Shown: positions 14,920 through 25,989, numbered from the stretch's first letter. The stretch is 58,198 nt of DNA from Burkholderia sp. Bp8992 (GCF_003853705.1 NZ_QTQI01000038.1:1-58198); one strand, 5' to 3'. The notes: generated from the letters alone by a model not told the origin. Program-made: numbers and translations.

Positions 14920-15819
14920 TCAGGCGGCGGCCGGCACGGTCGCGACGGCCTGCGTGCGTTCGGCCTGGCGGCGCTGCCAGCGGCGCACGTGCGGCAGGTC
15001 GTCGTCGAGCCAGTACGCGTCGTCGTCGGTGATCACGAGCAGTTCCTCGAATTTCGCGCCGACGCCGGCGAAGCCGAGATGCGGCTCGACGGCCCACAGG
15101 CCCGGCACCGGCGCGTGTTCGGAGCGGCGGTCGATCGACCACAGTGGCGACCAGCCCTGCTGCTTCGCCGCGCGGCCCTGGTCGAGCAGCAGGTTGCGCG
15201 TCGCGTTCAGCCCGAAGCGCGCGACGAAGCGCGGCTTCGACAGCTTGTGGATCTTCGCGACGCGATGCGCGAGCACCTTGAACGGATAGGCCTTGTGACG
15301 CGGCTCGACGCCCTGGCGGCGACACAGCGCGTCGACTTCCTGCGCGACCTCGGCCATCGGGCGGCGCGCCTTCACGAGCCGCACGATCATCTCGCGATGG
15401 TCCATCAGGTCGTCCTGCAGCTGTTCCAGGATCGGGTTGTGGCCGAGGCAGTGCGCGTAGCCGACGTCGGCGACGATGCCGTCGAGCACCGGCGCGACGT
15501 CGAGGATCACCGGCATGTCGGTTTCGAGCTGGCGGTTGCTCGGGAAGAACGCGAGATTGAAGCCACCCATGTGCTTGAGGCCCGAGAAGCCTTCGAACGC
15601 GGTGCGGTCGCCGAACCACGCGAACGGCTTGTGCAGCCAGTCGTGCACGCCGTTGTCCTGCAGCCATTCAGTCAGGAGGCGCGCGGCTTCCTTCTCGGTG
15701 ATGCCGGGGTAGAGCATCGCGCCGACGGTTTCGACGCAGCGGTACGCCAGCTGCTGGACCGCGCGGAATTGCGGCAATTCGTCGAGGTGGACTTCCGGCA
15801 GCGGATGGTGGTCGGGCAT
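14920..15819 (-). CDS. M24-family metallopeptidase homologue
   Basis: The 299-residue protein has the pita-bread (creatinase/methionine aminopeptidase) fold. Likely metal ligands are Asp107 (VILDVAP), Asp118 (VADVGYAH), and glutamates in WAVEPHLG and AKFEELLVI. The expected ligand-histidine region is less clear than in aminopeptidases. Members act as Xaa-Pro peptidases or as non-peptidase C-N hydrolases. Start ATG 15819 was preferred to an in-frame one 28 codons upstream because conserved sequence begins here. It is the first gene of the operon with the EphD-like fusion and the PF10118 protein. A double palindrome lies about 120 bp upstream. Confidence 0.82.
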   Translation of the reverse strand: MPDHHPLPEVHLDELPQFRAVQQLAYRCVETVGAMLYPGITEKEAARLLTEWLQDNGVHDWLHKPFAWFGDRTAFEGFSGLKHMGGFNLAFFPSNRQLETDMPVILDVAPVLDGIVADVGYAHCLGHNPILEQLQDDLMDHREMIVRLVKARRPMAEVAQEVDALCRRQGVEPRHKAYPFKVLAHRVAKIHKLSKPRFVARFGLNATRNLLLDQGRAAKQQGWSPLWSIDRRSEHAPVPGLWAVEPHLGFAGVGAKFEELLVITDDDAYWLDDDLPHVRRWQRRQAERTQAVATVPAAA

Positions 15820-15937
15820 GATGCGTCTCCATGTGTCGGCCCGCGTTTGCGTCTCGGCGCGGCGCGGGTCCGGTGCAAGGCGGGGCGCTGATCTGGAATG
15901 CATCCACCGGCGATCCTGGGGCGGATTATTCAGTCAG

Positions 15938-15958
15938 CATTTAATGTGCCATTGAATG
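15938..15958. promoter_or_regulatory. Candidate operator: two CATTNAATG palindromes
   Basis: CATTTAATG (15938-15946) and CATTGAATG (15950-15958) are each palindromic, and their centres are 12 bp apart, close to one helical turn. This is a common layout for a dimeric repressor binding twice. They precede the M24/EphD-like/PF10118 operon. No regulator gene is adjacent. Confidence 0.4.
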
Positions 15959-16237
15959 ATGTAACAATCATAGCCGGTTCGACGTCGTGCGCCAGCCCCC
16001 GGAGGTGAGGATTTCTCCTAATGAAGGGCCGAAATGGAGGGGACGCTCTAGGTTTCGGGCGGTGGGGGCCGGATGGCCGTTGCTGCGCACGCGTCTCGAG
16101 CCGGGGGCGCCGGCCGGCGAGCGCCACGCGAGGCCTGGCGCGGACCCCGGATGTCGTGCCGGATCAACTCTCCGTCGTGTCGCAGCGCGACGCTGTCAAA
16201 TTGCCGAAATAATTTCGTCACATCATCCGCCCCGATT

Positions 16238-16256
16238 CGAAGCCTTTGCGGCTTCG
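16238..16256 (+). other. Stem-loop in the leader of the HAD phosphatase gene
   Basis: CGAAGCC-TTTGC-GGCTTCG forms a perfect 7-bp stem with a five-base loop, about 70 bp before the ATG at 16326. There is no T run after it, so it is not an obvious terminator. It could be an mRNA 5' structure or a protein site. Confidence 0.35.
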
Positions 16257-16325
16257 CAGGGCCGATGTGCCGCGCGTCGCGCGGGGCAGCGACCGAAGCC
16301 GATTCGACATTTCAACGGAGAGACC

Positions 16326-17603
16326 ATGCAACGCCGTCAGTTCATGAACACCCTTGCCGCGGCGACCGCTGCGACGCCGCTGATGCTCAAGGCCGGCCTG
16401 GCCGGCGCGAAGAGCGCAACCGTGCCGGACGCGCTGGACCCGGGCCGCTGGTCGCCGTTCAACGCCGCGCGCCTGCAGGCGGTGCTCGACCAGCATGGCG
16501 TCGCGAGCGCGCGCTACGACGGAAAGCGCCGCCCGTATGCGGTGTTCGACTGGGACAACACGTGCATCATGAACGACTGCGAAGAGGCGTTGCTGATGTA
16601 CCAGATCAACCATCTGCAGTACAAGCTGACGCCGGACGAGTTCGTCGCCGTGATGTGGAAGGACGTGCCCAAGGGCGCGTTCATGAAGGACTACACGACG
16701 ATCGACGGCAAGCCGGTGACGATGGAGGACCTCGCCGCCGACGTGGAGTCCGACTACCGCTGGCTCCATGCGAACTACAAGGGCCTCGGCGGCGACAAGA
16801 GCCTCGACGAGATTCGCGAGACCGACCAGTTCAAGGATTTTCGCGCGAAGCTGTACTTCATGTACGACGCGATCTGCGACACGCATCCGCTCGAAGTCGG
16901 CTACAAGTGGATCATCTACTTCTACAAGAACATGACGACCGCCGAGCTGCAGGCGATGGCGGAAGCGTCGAACAACTACGGGATCGGCGACGCGCTGCGC
17001 AAGGTCCGCTACGAAAGCCCGAAGACGCTGCCGGGCAAGGCCGGCGTGGTGGCCGATACGCATTTCCACGGCATCCGCATTCACGAGGAAATCCGCGCGG
17101 TGATGCATACGCTGCGTGCGAACGGCATCGACGTGTACGTGAGCACCGCGTCGCTCGACGACGTCGTGCGCGTGTTCGCCGGCAATCCGAACTATGGCTA
17201 CGGCGTGCCGCCCGAGAACGTGATCGGCCTGCGTCTCGACATGCAGGACGGCAAGTACACGAGCACCTATCCGGCCGGCTGGCATTTCAACTGGGGGCCC
17301 GGCAAGACGGTGGGCATCCGCAACGTCCTCGCGTCGAAGAAGGGCTACGGCCCGCTGCTGGTGTTCGGCGACAGCGACGGCGACGCGTGGATGCTGCGCG
17401 ATTTCAAGGACACGGCCGCCGGCGTGATCGTCAACCGGATGAAGAAGGGCGAGATCGGCGCGGACAGCAAGCTCGCGGCCGAACAGATCGGCAACCCGGA
17501 CGCGCGCTTCCTGCTGCAGGGCCGCGACGAGCACACGGGCCTGATGATCCCGGACGAGAAGTCGATCAAGTACGGCAAGGCCGAGCGCAAGCTGCTGGCC
17601 TGA
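16326..17603 (+). CDS. Exported HAD-superfamily phosphatase
   Basis: The 425-residue protein begins MQRRQFMNTLAAATAATP, a short twin-arginine-like signal followed by a hydrophobic stretch ending AGLAGA, so export is likely. HAD motifs are visible: DWDNT (nucleophile Asp75, Asp77), VSTAS (motif II) and GDSDGD (motif IV). The nearest named type is the phosphoserine-phosphatase-like branch with a large helical cap (about 95-240). The substrate is unknown; a secreted phosphomonoesterase is a reasonable reading. A GGAGAGACC sequence precedes the ATG. It is a single gene followed by an 11-bp hairpin. Confidence 0.82.
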   Translation: MQRRQFMNTLAAATAATPLMLKAGLAGAKSATVPDALDPGRWSPFNAARLQAVLDQHGVASARYDGKRRPYAVFDWDNTCIMNDCEEALLMYQINHLQYKLTPDEFVAVMWKDVPKGAFMKDYTTIDGKPVTMEDLAADVESDYRWLHANYKGLGGDKSLDEIRETDQFKDFRAKLYFMYDAICDTHPLEVGYKWIIYFYKNMTTAELQAMAEASNNYGIGDALRKVRYESPKTLPGKAGVVADTHFHGIRIHEEIRAVMHTLRANGIDVYVSTASLDDVVRVFAGNPNYGYGVPPENVIGLRLDMQDGKYTSTYPAGWHFNWGPGKTVGIRNVLASKKGYGPLLVFGDSDGDAWMLRDFKDTAAGVIVNRMKKGEIGADSKLAAEQIGNPDARFLLQGRDEHTGLMIPDEKSIKYGKAERKLLA

Positions 17604-17607
17604 CGCG

Positions 17608-17638
17608 GGCCGGGCGGCGGGCAACCGGCCGCCCGGCC
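17608..17638. terminator. GC-rich hairpin between convergent genes
   Basis: A perfect 11-bp stem (GGCCGGGCGGC / GCCGCCCGGCC) with a nine-base loop lies just after the HAD phosphatase stop codon and before the end of the converging slipin gene. There is no T run, so terminator function is probable only by position. Confidence 0.45.
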
Positions 17639-17715
17639 GTCGCAGCTCCGCGCCCATCGGCATCTGTATCTGCATCGGCCGCTGCGGCGCCGTGCGGGCC
17701 GCCATGCGTTGCGTT

Positions 17716-18489
17716 TCAACGCTCGCGCGGCGGGCCCAGCCGATCCAGCAACGCCCCGAGCAGATCGACCGGCAGCGGAAACACGATCGTCGAATTCTTG
17801 TCCGCGGCGATCGTCGTCAGCGTCTGCAGATAGCGCAGCTGCATCGCCTGCGGTTGCAGCGCAAGGCGCTGCGCGGCCTGCAGCAGTTTCTCCGAAGCCT
17901 GCAGTTCGCCTTCCGCGTGAATCACCTTCGCGCGCCGCTCGCGCTCGGCTTCGGCCTGCCGCGCGATCGCGCGGATCATCGTCTCGTTCAGGTCGACGTG
18001 CTTGATCTCGACCGTCGACACCTTGATCCCCCACGCATCGGTCTGCGCGTCGAGCGTTTTCTGGATATCCGCGTTCAGTTGCTCGCGCTCGGCGAGCAGC
18101 GCATCGAGTTCGTGCTTGCCGAGCACCGCGCGCAGCGTCGTCTGCGCGAGCTGGCTCGTCGCCTCGAAGAAGCGCGCGACCTGGATCACGGCCTTCTCCG
18201 GGTCGACGACGCGGAAATACACGACCGCATTGACCTTCACCGACACGTTGTCGCGCGTGATCACGTCCTGTGCGGGCACGTCGAACACGACGGTGCGCAG
18301 GTCGATCCGCACGACCTGCTGGACGATCGGGATGATCAGCACGAGCCCCGGCCCTTTCACTTTCCAGAACCGGCCGAGCATGAACACGACGCCGCGTTCG
18401 TACTCGCGGAAGATGCGGATCGACGACGCGACGAGCACCACGACGAAGACGATCAGGACGCTGCTGAAGCCGAACGTGTAACCGATCAT
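17716..18489 (-). CDS. Slipin / stomatin-like SPFH membrane protein
   Basis: The 257-residue protein has one N-terminal membrane span (about 6-24) and an SPFH/band-7 domain: [35 protein letters not shown], then a long charged coiled-coil helix ([19 protein letters not shown]). Slipins oligomerise at lipid microdomains and are cleaved by the NfeD-type protease encoded beside them. The ATG (18489) overlaps the stop codon of the NfeD gene by four bases (ATGA), so the two are translationally coupled. Confidence 0.92.
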   Translation of the reverse strand: MIGYTFGFSSVLIVFVVVLVASSIRIFREYERGVVFMLGRFWKVKGPGLVLIIPIVQQVVRIDLRTVVFDVPAQDVITRDNVSVKVNAVVYFRVVDPEKAVIQVARFFEATSQLAQTTLRAVLGKHELDALLAEREQLNADIQKTLDAQTDAWGIKVSTVEIKHVDLNETMIRAIARQAEAERERRAKVIHAEGELQASEKLLQAAQRLALQPQAMQLRYLQTLTTIAADKNSTIVFPLPVDLLGALLDRLGPPRER

Positions 18490-20045
18490 GAAGGTTCTCC
18501 CTGGGTTGGCTGCGGTATCGGCATGTCGTAGAGCGGCGCGACGGTCAGCGTCAGCCCCTGGCGGCCGGTGACGCGCACGCGGCAGCCGGCGGCCAGCGGC
18601 GCGCTGCTCGCCACGCGCCAGCGCTCGCCGTGCACGAGCGCCCAGCCGGCGGCCGACGCGGCGGCGCCGGCCGCGCCATGCGGCTGGTCCGGACGGAGGC
18701 CGTCGTCGAGCACTTCGCCGATGCTGCCGAGCATCGCCTCGGCGCCCGTCACGACCGGCCGGCGCCGTGCGCGCAGCGCGACGCTCGACACGCCCGCGAC
18801 GAGCAGCCCGCCGCCGAGCGCGAGGCTCGCGATCACGGGCCACGGGATTCCGTAGCCGGGCACGTCGGTGTCGATCAGCATCAGCGCGCCGATCGTGAAC
18901 GACACGATCCCGCCGAAACCGAGCACGCCGAAGGTCGGCAGGAACGCCTCGGCGACGAGGCAGCCGAGCCCGAGCAGCACGAGGCCGAGGCCCGCGTAGC
19001 TGATCGGCAGCAACTGCATCGCGAACAGCCCGACCAGCAGGCAGATCGTGCCGGCGACGCCCGGCAGCACGAAGCCGGGGTTCGCGAATTCGAAGAAGAG
19101 GCCGTAGATGCCGATCGTCAGCAGGATCAGCGCGACGTTCGGATCGGCGATGATCGCGAGAAAGCGGCTGCGCCAGTCGGGCGCGAGCACGACGAGCGGC
19201 GCATGCGCGGTCGCGAGCCGCACCGTGCCGGCGGTGGTCGTCGCGCCATGGCCGTCGAGCTGGCGCGCGAGGTCGGCAGGGTCCTGCGCGATCAGGTCGA
19301 CCACGTGCTGCGCGCGCGCTTCGCTGGCCGACAGGCTGACGGCTTCGCGTACCGCGCGCTCGGCCCATTCGGCATTGCGTCCGCGCAGCTGCGCGAGGCC
19401 GCGGATATAGGCGGAGGCGTCCTGCATCGCCTTGCGGATTTCGGTCGATTGCGTATCGGTCGGCAGCGCGGCCGCGGTGGCGGATGCATCCGACGCGCCG
19501 GATGCGCCCGCTGCGCCGGTCGGCCGCGGTGCCGCCGGGTTTCCGCCCGGCGGCGCGGCGCCGCCGATGCCGAACTGCACGGGCGACGCCGCGCCGAGAT
19601 TGGTGCCGGGCGCCATCGCCGCGAAGTGGCTCGCGTACACGATATAGGTGCCCGCGCTCGCGGCCCGCGCGCCGCCCGGCGCGACGAACGCGGCGACCGG
19701 CACCGGCGAGCCGAGGATCGCCTTGATGATCTGCCGCATCGACGTGTCGAGCCCGCCGGGCGTGTCGAGCTGCAGGATCGCGAGCGGCGCGTGCTCGCGG
19801 GCGGCGCGATCGAGCGAGCGCACGATGAAATCGGCGCTGGCCGGGCCGATCGCGCCGTTGACGGGGATCACGACGACCGGGCGCGCGCCGGGTGCGTCGG
19901 CCGGCGGCGGCGCGGCGACGGCGGCGCACACGACGAGCAGCGCCGCGAACAGCGCGGCGCGCGCGACCCGCGCGGACAGCGGGTGACGGGGGCGGCCGTC
20001 GGGCGCGGCAGGCGCCGGCGGCGGCTCATGACGGTGAAAGCGCAT
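18486..20045 (-). CDS. NfeD-family membrane serine protease (ClpP-like)
   Basis: The 519-residue protein has a signal segment (about 28-45) and a ClpP/crotonase-like protease domain with QLDTPGGL and the nucleophile serine in [16 protein letters not shown] candidate general-base lysine lies in [15 protein letters not shown], after an Ala/Gly/Pro-rich insert not usual in shorter family members. Four to five membrane spans follow, then a C-terminal NfeD OB-fold (GEVLDDG... [22 protein letters not shown]). It partners the overlapping slipin gene downstream and probably acts in membrane quality control or microdomain organisation. Confidence 0.88.
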   Translation of the reverse strand: MRFHRHEPPPAPAAPDGRPRHPLSARVARAALFAALLVVCAAVAAPPPADAPGARPVVVIPVNGAIGPASADFIVRSLDRAAREHAPLAILQLDTPGGLDTSMRQIIKAILGSPVPVAAFVAPGGARAASAGTYIVYASHFAAMAPGTNLGAASPVQFGIGGAAPPGGNPAAPRPTGAAGASGASDASATAAALPTDTQSTEIRKAMQDASAYIRGLAQLRGRNAEWAERAVREAVSLSASEARAQHVVDLIAQDPADLARQLDGHGATTTAGTVRLATAHAPLVVLAPDWRSRFLAIIADPNVALILLTIGIYGLFFEFANPGFVLPGVAGTICLLVGLFAMQLLPISYAGLGLVLLGLGCLVAEAFLPTFGVLGFGGIVSFTIGALMLIDTDVPGYGIPWPVIASLALGGGLLVAGVSSVALRARRRPVVTGAEAMLGSIGEVLDDGLRPDQPHGAAGAAASAAGWALVHGERWRVASSAPLAAGCRVRVTGRQGLTLTVAPLYDMPIPQPTQGEPS

Positions 20046-20168
20046 CGGGACGTCCGGGCGGCGCGCGCGGACGCGCGCCGTCCGGCTCGCGGAAAGGGCG
20101 TGGGCCCGATGCTTAAAGATTAGGCGGTTTCGGCGGAAAGCGCGAAGCCGCGGCCGTGCCGGCCCGAT

Positions 20169-21203
20169 TCAGACCGCGCCGCCGCCGCGCGCGAGTACTT
20201 CGTCGCGATAGTCGGCCGGGCTGCGCCCGCTCCATTTGCGGAACGCGCGGTAGAACGCGCTGGGCTCCGCGAAACCGGTTGCCGCAGCGACATCGGCGAT
20301 CGTGCGCGCGGGGTCGGCCAGCGCCTCGAACGCGAGATCGCGCCGCAGCGTGTCCTTGATCGACTGGTAGGCCTGGCCCTCCTGGTGCAGCTTGCGCCGC
20401 AGCGTGGCCTCGGCCACGTGCAGCCGCGCGGCCATCCCGCCCGCGCCCGGCCAGGCGGCGGGCGGCATCCCGCGCAGCACCGCGCGCACGCGCTGCGCGA
20501 GCGCGTTCGGGTTGCGGTACTTGACGATGAAGCTGGCCGGCGCGTTGCGCAGGAACGTCTTCAGCGTCTTCGCGTTCTGCACGACCGGCAGCGTCGCGAA
20601 TTCGGGATCGAAATCGACATACGAATCGGGCTCGTTGAACCGCATGTCGTCGCAGAACATCGACGGGTATTCGTGGTCGGCGGGCGGCGTGTCGCAGCGG
20701 AAGCTCGCGTGCAGCAGCGGAATGCGGCGCCCGATCAGCCAGCAGGTGAGCCCGTACACGATGATGAAATAGGTCGCGTACGTGAACATCGCGGGCGTCG
20801 CGCCGTTGTTGCGGTGCACGAAGCGCAGCCGCACGCGCTGCGGGTTCGCGTCGAGCTCCGCGTGCAGGTCGTCGAGCACGCAGTGCATGAAATTCACCGC
20901 GCGCGCCATCGCGTGCAGCCCGTCGCGCGCGGACAGCGCGGACTGGCTCATCGCGATGAAGCTGCCGCTGCGCATCGGGTGGCGATCCTGCCCGAAAAAC
21001 TCGTCGTCCATCGTGCGCGCGATCGCATTCCACAGCGCGCCGTACTGCTGCGCGGACACGCGTGCGCGCGGCTGCTCGAGCAGCGCGGGCGCGATGCCGG
21101 CCTGCGCGAGCAGCGGCTCGGCCGCGACGCCGCGCCGCGTGGCGAGCGCGACGCTGTAAGCGACGAGGCTGATCGCCACGGTTCCCTTGTCTTCCTGCTT
21201 CAT
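20169..21203 (-). CDS. AraC-family regulator next to the valine operon
   Basis: The 344-residue protein has an N-terminal sensor of the OruR/ArgR-like Arabinose_bd type (about 10-215) and a C-terminal double helix-turn-helix (about 255-335, LHVAEATLRRKLHQEGQ and TIADVAAATGFAEPSAFYRAFRKWSG). It is transcribed divergently from the acyl-CoA dehydrogenase gene across 137 bp. In Pseudomonas the AraC-type MmsR activates mmsAB, and this gene is placed to do the same. An inverted repeat CGCTCA-N7-TGAGCG lies between the two genes. The inducer is unknown; a valine catabolite is the obvious guess. Confidence 0.88.
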   Translation of the reverse strand: MKQEDKGTVAISLVAYSVALATRRGVAAEPLLAQAGIAPALLEQPRARVSAQQYGALWNAIARTMDDEFFGQDRHPMRSGSFIAMSQSALSARDGLHAMARAVNFMHCVLDDLHAELDANPQRVRLRFVHRNNGATPAMFTYATYFIIVYGLTCWLIGRRIPLLHASFRCDTPPADHEYPSMFCDDMRFNEPDSYVDFDPEFATLPVVQNAKTLKTFLRNAPASFIVKYRNPNALAQRVRAVLRGMPPAAWPGAGGMAARLHVAEATLRRKLHQEGQAYQSIKDTLRRDLAFEALADPARTIADVAAATGFAEPSAFYRAFRKWSGRSPADYRDEVLARGGGAV

Positions 21204-21226
21204 CGGTGTCGCCGGTGTGGCAAAAA

Positions 21227-22474
<1,248 letters not shown>

Positions 22475-22639
22475 CGCGCGCCGGTCGCACCGTTTGAAAC
22501 GTCAGGCAGGGCACGAGGGCAGCGCGGTGAACGCGGCACGCAACGACGTGACCGTGCGCCGTGCAACACGGAACCGGGCATGTGCTGCAGCACAGGCGCC
22601 GGTTGACCGCTGGGCATGGAGACTGGACGGAGACGACAC

Positions 22640-24346
22640 ATGACGGTACAGGCATTCCTGAACGCACGCGACTTTCTGCTGCGCCATCGCACCGACTACG
22701 AGACCGCGTACCGCGATTTCGAATGGCCGGTGCTCGATGCGTTCAACTGGGCGCTCGACTACTTCGACCCGATGGCGCGCGGCAACGACCAGCCCGCGCT
22801 GTGGATCGTCGATGCGGCAACCGGCACGGGCGATCCGTATTCGTTCGCGCAGATGTCCGAGCGTTCGTCGCGGATCGCGAACTGGCTGCGATCGATCGGC
22901 GTCGTACGCGGCGACCGCATCCTGCTGATGCTGCCGAACCGTGTCGAGCTGTGGGACGCGATGCTCGCCGCGATGAAGCTCGGCGCGATCGTGCTGCCTG
23001 CCACCACGCAGCTGTCGCCCGACGACGTGCGCGACCGCGTGCAGATCGGCGGCGCGAAATACGTGATCGTCGACGAGAACGAAACCGCGAAATTCGAACA
23101 GCCCGACCTCGGCCTCGCGCAGAAGATCGTCGCCGGCGCGCCGCGCGCTGGCTGGCTCGCGATGAACGACGGCTACGCGGCGAGCGCCGTATTCGAGCCG
23201 GACGCCGTCACGCACGCCAACGATCCGATGCTGCTGTACTTCACATCGGGCACGACGTCGAAGCCGAAGCTCGTCGAGCACACGCACCGCACCTATCCGG
23301 TCGGCCATCTGTCGACGATGTATTGGGTCGGCCTGCAGCCGGGCGACATCCACTGGAACATCAGCTCGCCGGGGTGGGCGAAGCATGCATGGAGCTGCTT
23401 CTTCGCGCCGTGGAATGCGCAGGCTTGCGTGTTCGCCTTCAACTACGCGCGCTTCGAGCCGAAGGTCGTGCTCGATGCGCTCGTCAAATACCGGGTGACG
23501 ACGCTGTGCGCGCCGCCGACCGTGTGGCGCATGCTCGTGCAGCAGCCGCTCGCGTCGTTCGACGTGAAGCTGCGCGAGATCGTCGGCGCGGGCGAGCCGC
23601 TGAATCCCGAGATCATCGAGCGCGTGAAGAAGGCGTGGAATATTTCGATTCGCGACGGCTACGGCCAGACCGAGACGACCTGCCTGATCGGCAACTCGCC
23701 GGGCCAGCCGGTCGTTGCGGGCTCGATGGGCCGGCCGCTGCCCGGCTACCGGATCGCGCTGCTCGACCCGGACGGCGCGCCGGTGACCGAAGGCGAAGTC
23801 GCGCTGCCGATCGGCGCGGACGTCACGCGCCCGGTCGGGCTGATGACCGGCTACGCGAACAATCCCGACGCGACGGCCCACGCGATGCGCGACGGCCACT
23901 ACCGCACGTCGGACATCGCGATGCGCGGCGACGACGGCTACTACGTGTACATCGGCCGCGCGGACGACGTATTCAAGTCGTCCGACTACCGGGTGAGCCC
24001 GTTCGAACTCGAGAGCGTGCTGATCGAGCATCCGGCGATCGCCGAGGCGGCCGTCGTGCCGAGCCCCGACCCCGTGCGGCTGTCGGTGCCGAAGACCTTC
24101 ATCACGCTGCGGCAGGGCTACGAGGAAAGCCCCGAACTCGCGCTGGAGATCTTCCGTTTCTCGCGCGAGAAGCTCGCGCCGTACAAGCGCATCCGCCGCC
24201 TGCAGTTCGCGGAGCTGCCGAAGACGATCTCGGGGAAGATCCGCCGCGTCGAGCTGCGCCGCCGCGAGATCGAACGCGGCGACGACGCGAGCGCGCGCAT
24301 GCCGGGCGAGTACTGGGAAGAGGATTTTGCTGCTGAACTGAAATGA
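22640..24346 (+). CDS. AMP-binding acyl-CoA synthetase in the valine operon
   Basis: The 568-residue member of the ANL adenylating superfamily has P-loop LLYFTSGTTSKPK, a central GYGQTE motif, then GRADDVFKSSDYRVSPFELE and KTISGKIRR with the C-terminal catalytic lysine. The resemblance is to medium-chain/acetyl-type CoA ligases (ACSM-like). It would activate a short or branched acid such as isobutyrate or propionate to its CoA ester, using ATP and CoA. Start ATG 22640 follows GGAGACGAC. A 165-bp gap separates it from the dehydrogenase gene. Confidence 0.88.
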   Translation: MTVQAFLNARDFLLRHRTDYETAYRDFEWPVLDAFNWALDYFDPMARGNDQPALWIVDAATGTGDPYSFAQMSERSSRIANWLRSIGVVRGDRILLMLPNRVELWDAMLAAMKLGAIVLPATTQLSPDDVRDRVQIGGAKYVIVDENETAKFEQPDLGLAQKIVAGAPRAGWLAMNDGYAASAVFEPDAVTHANDPMLLYFTSGTTSKPKLVEHTHRTYPVGHLSTMYWVGLQPGDIHWNISSPGWAKHAWSCFFAPWNAQACVFAFNYARFEPKVVLDALVKYRVTTLCAPPTVWRMLVQQPLASFDVKLREIVGAGEPLNPEIIERVKKAWNISIRDGYGQTETTCLIGNSPGQPVVAGSMGRPLPGYRIALLDPDGAPVTEGEVALPIGADVTRPVGLMTGYANNPDATAHAMRDGHYRTSDIAMRGDDGYYVYIGRADDVFKSSDYRVSPFELESVLIEHPAIAEAAVVPSPDPVRLSVPKTFITLRQGYEESPELALEIFRFSREKLAPYKRIRRLQFAELPKTISGKIRRVELRRREIERGDDASARMPGEYWEEDFAAELK

Positions 24347-24459
24347 CGTGACCGCGGGCCGCGCGCGCCGCATGTCGCGGCGGCCGCCCGCAGCCGAACT
24401 GAACCGGCCGCGCGGCAACATGACGCTACGCCGCGGCCCACTGCAAGGAGAGAACGCTG

Positions 24460-25989
24460 ATGAACGCGAATCCGACGCCCCGTGAAGGGCAAGACGTGCC
24501 GACGGTCAAGCTGCTGATCGACGGCGCCTTCGTCGAGTCCGCCACCCGCGAGTGGCGCGACATCGTCAACCCGGCGACGCAGCAGGTGCTCGCGCGCGTG
24601 CCGTTCGCGACCGTCGCGGAAGTCGACGCGGCCGTGCAGGCCGCGCATACCGCGTATGCGACGTGGAAGAACACGCCGATTTCCGCGCGCATGCGCATCA
24701 TGCTGAAGTTCCAGGATCTCGTGCGCACGAACCTGCAGCGCATCGCGAAGACGCTGACGGCCGAGCAGGGCAAGACGATCCCCGACGCCGAAGGCGACAT
24801 CTTCCGCGGCCTCGAAGTCGTCGAGCATGCGTGCTCGATCGGCACGCTGCAGCTCGGCGAATTCGCGGAGAACGTCGCGGGCGGCGTCGATACCTACACG
24901 CTGCGCCAGCCGCTCGGCGTGTGCGCGGGCATCACGCCGTTCAACTTCCCCGCGATGATTCCGCTGTGGATGTTCCCGATGGCGATCGTATGCGGCAACA
25001 CGTTCGTGCTGAAGCCGTCGGAACAGGATCCGATGTCGACGATGGAACTCGTCGAACTCGCGATCGAGGCCGGCGTACCGAAAGGCGTGCTGAACGTCGT
25101 GCACGGCGGCAAGGAAGTCGTCGATGCGATCTGCACGCATCCGCTCGTGAAGGCGATCTCGTTCGTCGGCTCGACGGCGGTCGGCACGCACGTGTACAAC
25201 CTCGGCAGCGCGCACGGCAAGCGCGTGCAGTCGATGATGGGCGCGAAGAACCACGCGATCGTCCTGCCTGACGCGAACCGCGAGCAGGCGCTCAATGCGC
25301 TCGTCGGCGCGGGCTTCGGCGCGGCCGGCCAGCGCTGCATGGCGACCTCGGTCGCGGTGCTCGTCGGCCGTGCGCGCGACTGGCTGCCGGACCTCGTCGC
25401 GAAGGCGAAGGCGCTGAAGGTCAATGCGGGCGCGGAAGCCGGCACGGACGTCGGGCCGGTCGTGTCGAAGGCCGCGAAGGAACGCATCCTGTCGCTGGTC
25501 GAGGCGGGCGTGAAGGAAGGCGCGAAGCTCGAACTCGACGGCCGCGGCGTGAAGGTGGACGGCTACGAACACGGCAACTTCATCGGCCCGACGATCTTCT
25601 CGGGCGTGACCACCGACATGTCGGTCTACACGCATGAAATCTTCGGCCCCGTGCTGGTCGTGATGGAAGTCGACACGCTCGACGAAGCGATCGCGCTCGT
25701 CAACGCGAATCCGTTCGGCAACGGCGTCGGCCTGTTCACGCAAAGCGGCGCGGCGGCCCGCAGGTTCCAGAGCGAGATCGACATCGGCCAGGTCGGCATC
25801 AACATCCCGATCCCGGTGCCGGTGCCGTTCTTCAGCTTCACCGGCTCGCGCGGCTCGAAGCTCGGCGACCTCGGCCCGTACGGCAAGCAGGTCGTGCAGT
25901 TCTACACGCAGACCAAGACGGTCACCGCGCGCTGGTTCGACGACGACACGACGGCCGGCCCGGTGAACACGACGATCCGGCTGCATTGA
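24460..25989 (+). CDS. mmsA: CoA-acylating methylmalonate-semialdehyde dehydrogenase
   Basis: The 509-residue aldehyde dehydrogenase has catalytic Cys293 in AAGQRCMATS. At the position where hydrolytic aldehyde dehydrogenases carry a general-base glutamate it has GAKNHAIVLPDA, the hallmark of the CoA-dependent MMSDH branch. It converts methylmalonate semialdehyde (or malonate semialdehyde) with CoA and NAD to propionyl-CoA (or acetyl-CoA) and CO2. It is 18 bp upstream of mmsB, the same pairing as in Pseudomonas. The window also holds the earlier valine steps, which makes the pathway assignment firm. Confidence 0.94.
   Translation: MNANPTPREGQDVPTVKLLIDGAFVESATREWRDIVNPATQQVLARVPFATVAEVDAAVQAAHTAYATWKNTPISARMRIMLKFQDLVRTNLQRIAKTLTAEQGKTIPDAEGDIFRGLEVVEHACSIGTLQLGEFAENVAGGVDTYTLRQPLGVCAGITPFNFPAMIPLWMFPMAIVCGNTFVLKPSEQDPMSTMELVELAIEAGVPKGVLNVVHGGKEVVDAICTHPLVKAISFVGSTAVGTHVYNLGSAHGKRVQSMMGAKNHAIVLPDANREQALNALVGAGFGAAGQRCMATSVAVLVGRARDWLPDLVAKAKALKVNAGAEAGTDVGPVVSKAAKERILSLVEAGVKEGAKLELDGRGVKVDGYEHGNFIGPTIFSGVTTDMSVYTHEIFGPVLVVMEVDTLDEAIALVNANPFGNGVGLFTQSGAAARRFQSEIDIGQVGINIPIPVPVPFFSFTGSRGSKLGDLGPYGKQVVQFYTQTKTVTARWFDDDTTAGPVNTTIRLH

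Larger units (their letters stand above)
15820..16325. other. Divergent control region, M24 operon / HAD phosphatase
   Basis: About 500 bp without a convincing gene separates two divergent transcripts. It contains a tandem CATTNAATG palindrome (15938-15958) on the M24 side and a perfect 7-bp hairpin (16238-16256) on the phosphatase side. The intervening sequence has no recognisable motif. Confidence 0.5.
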
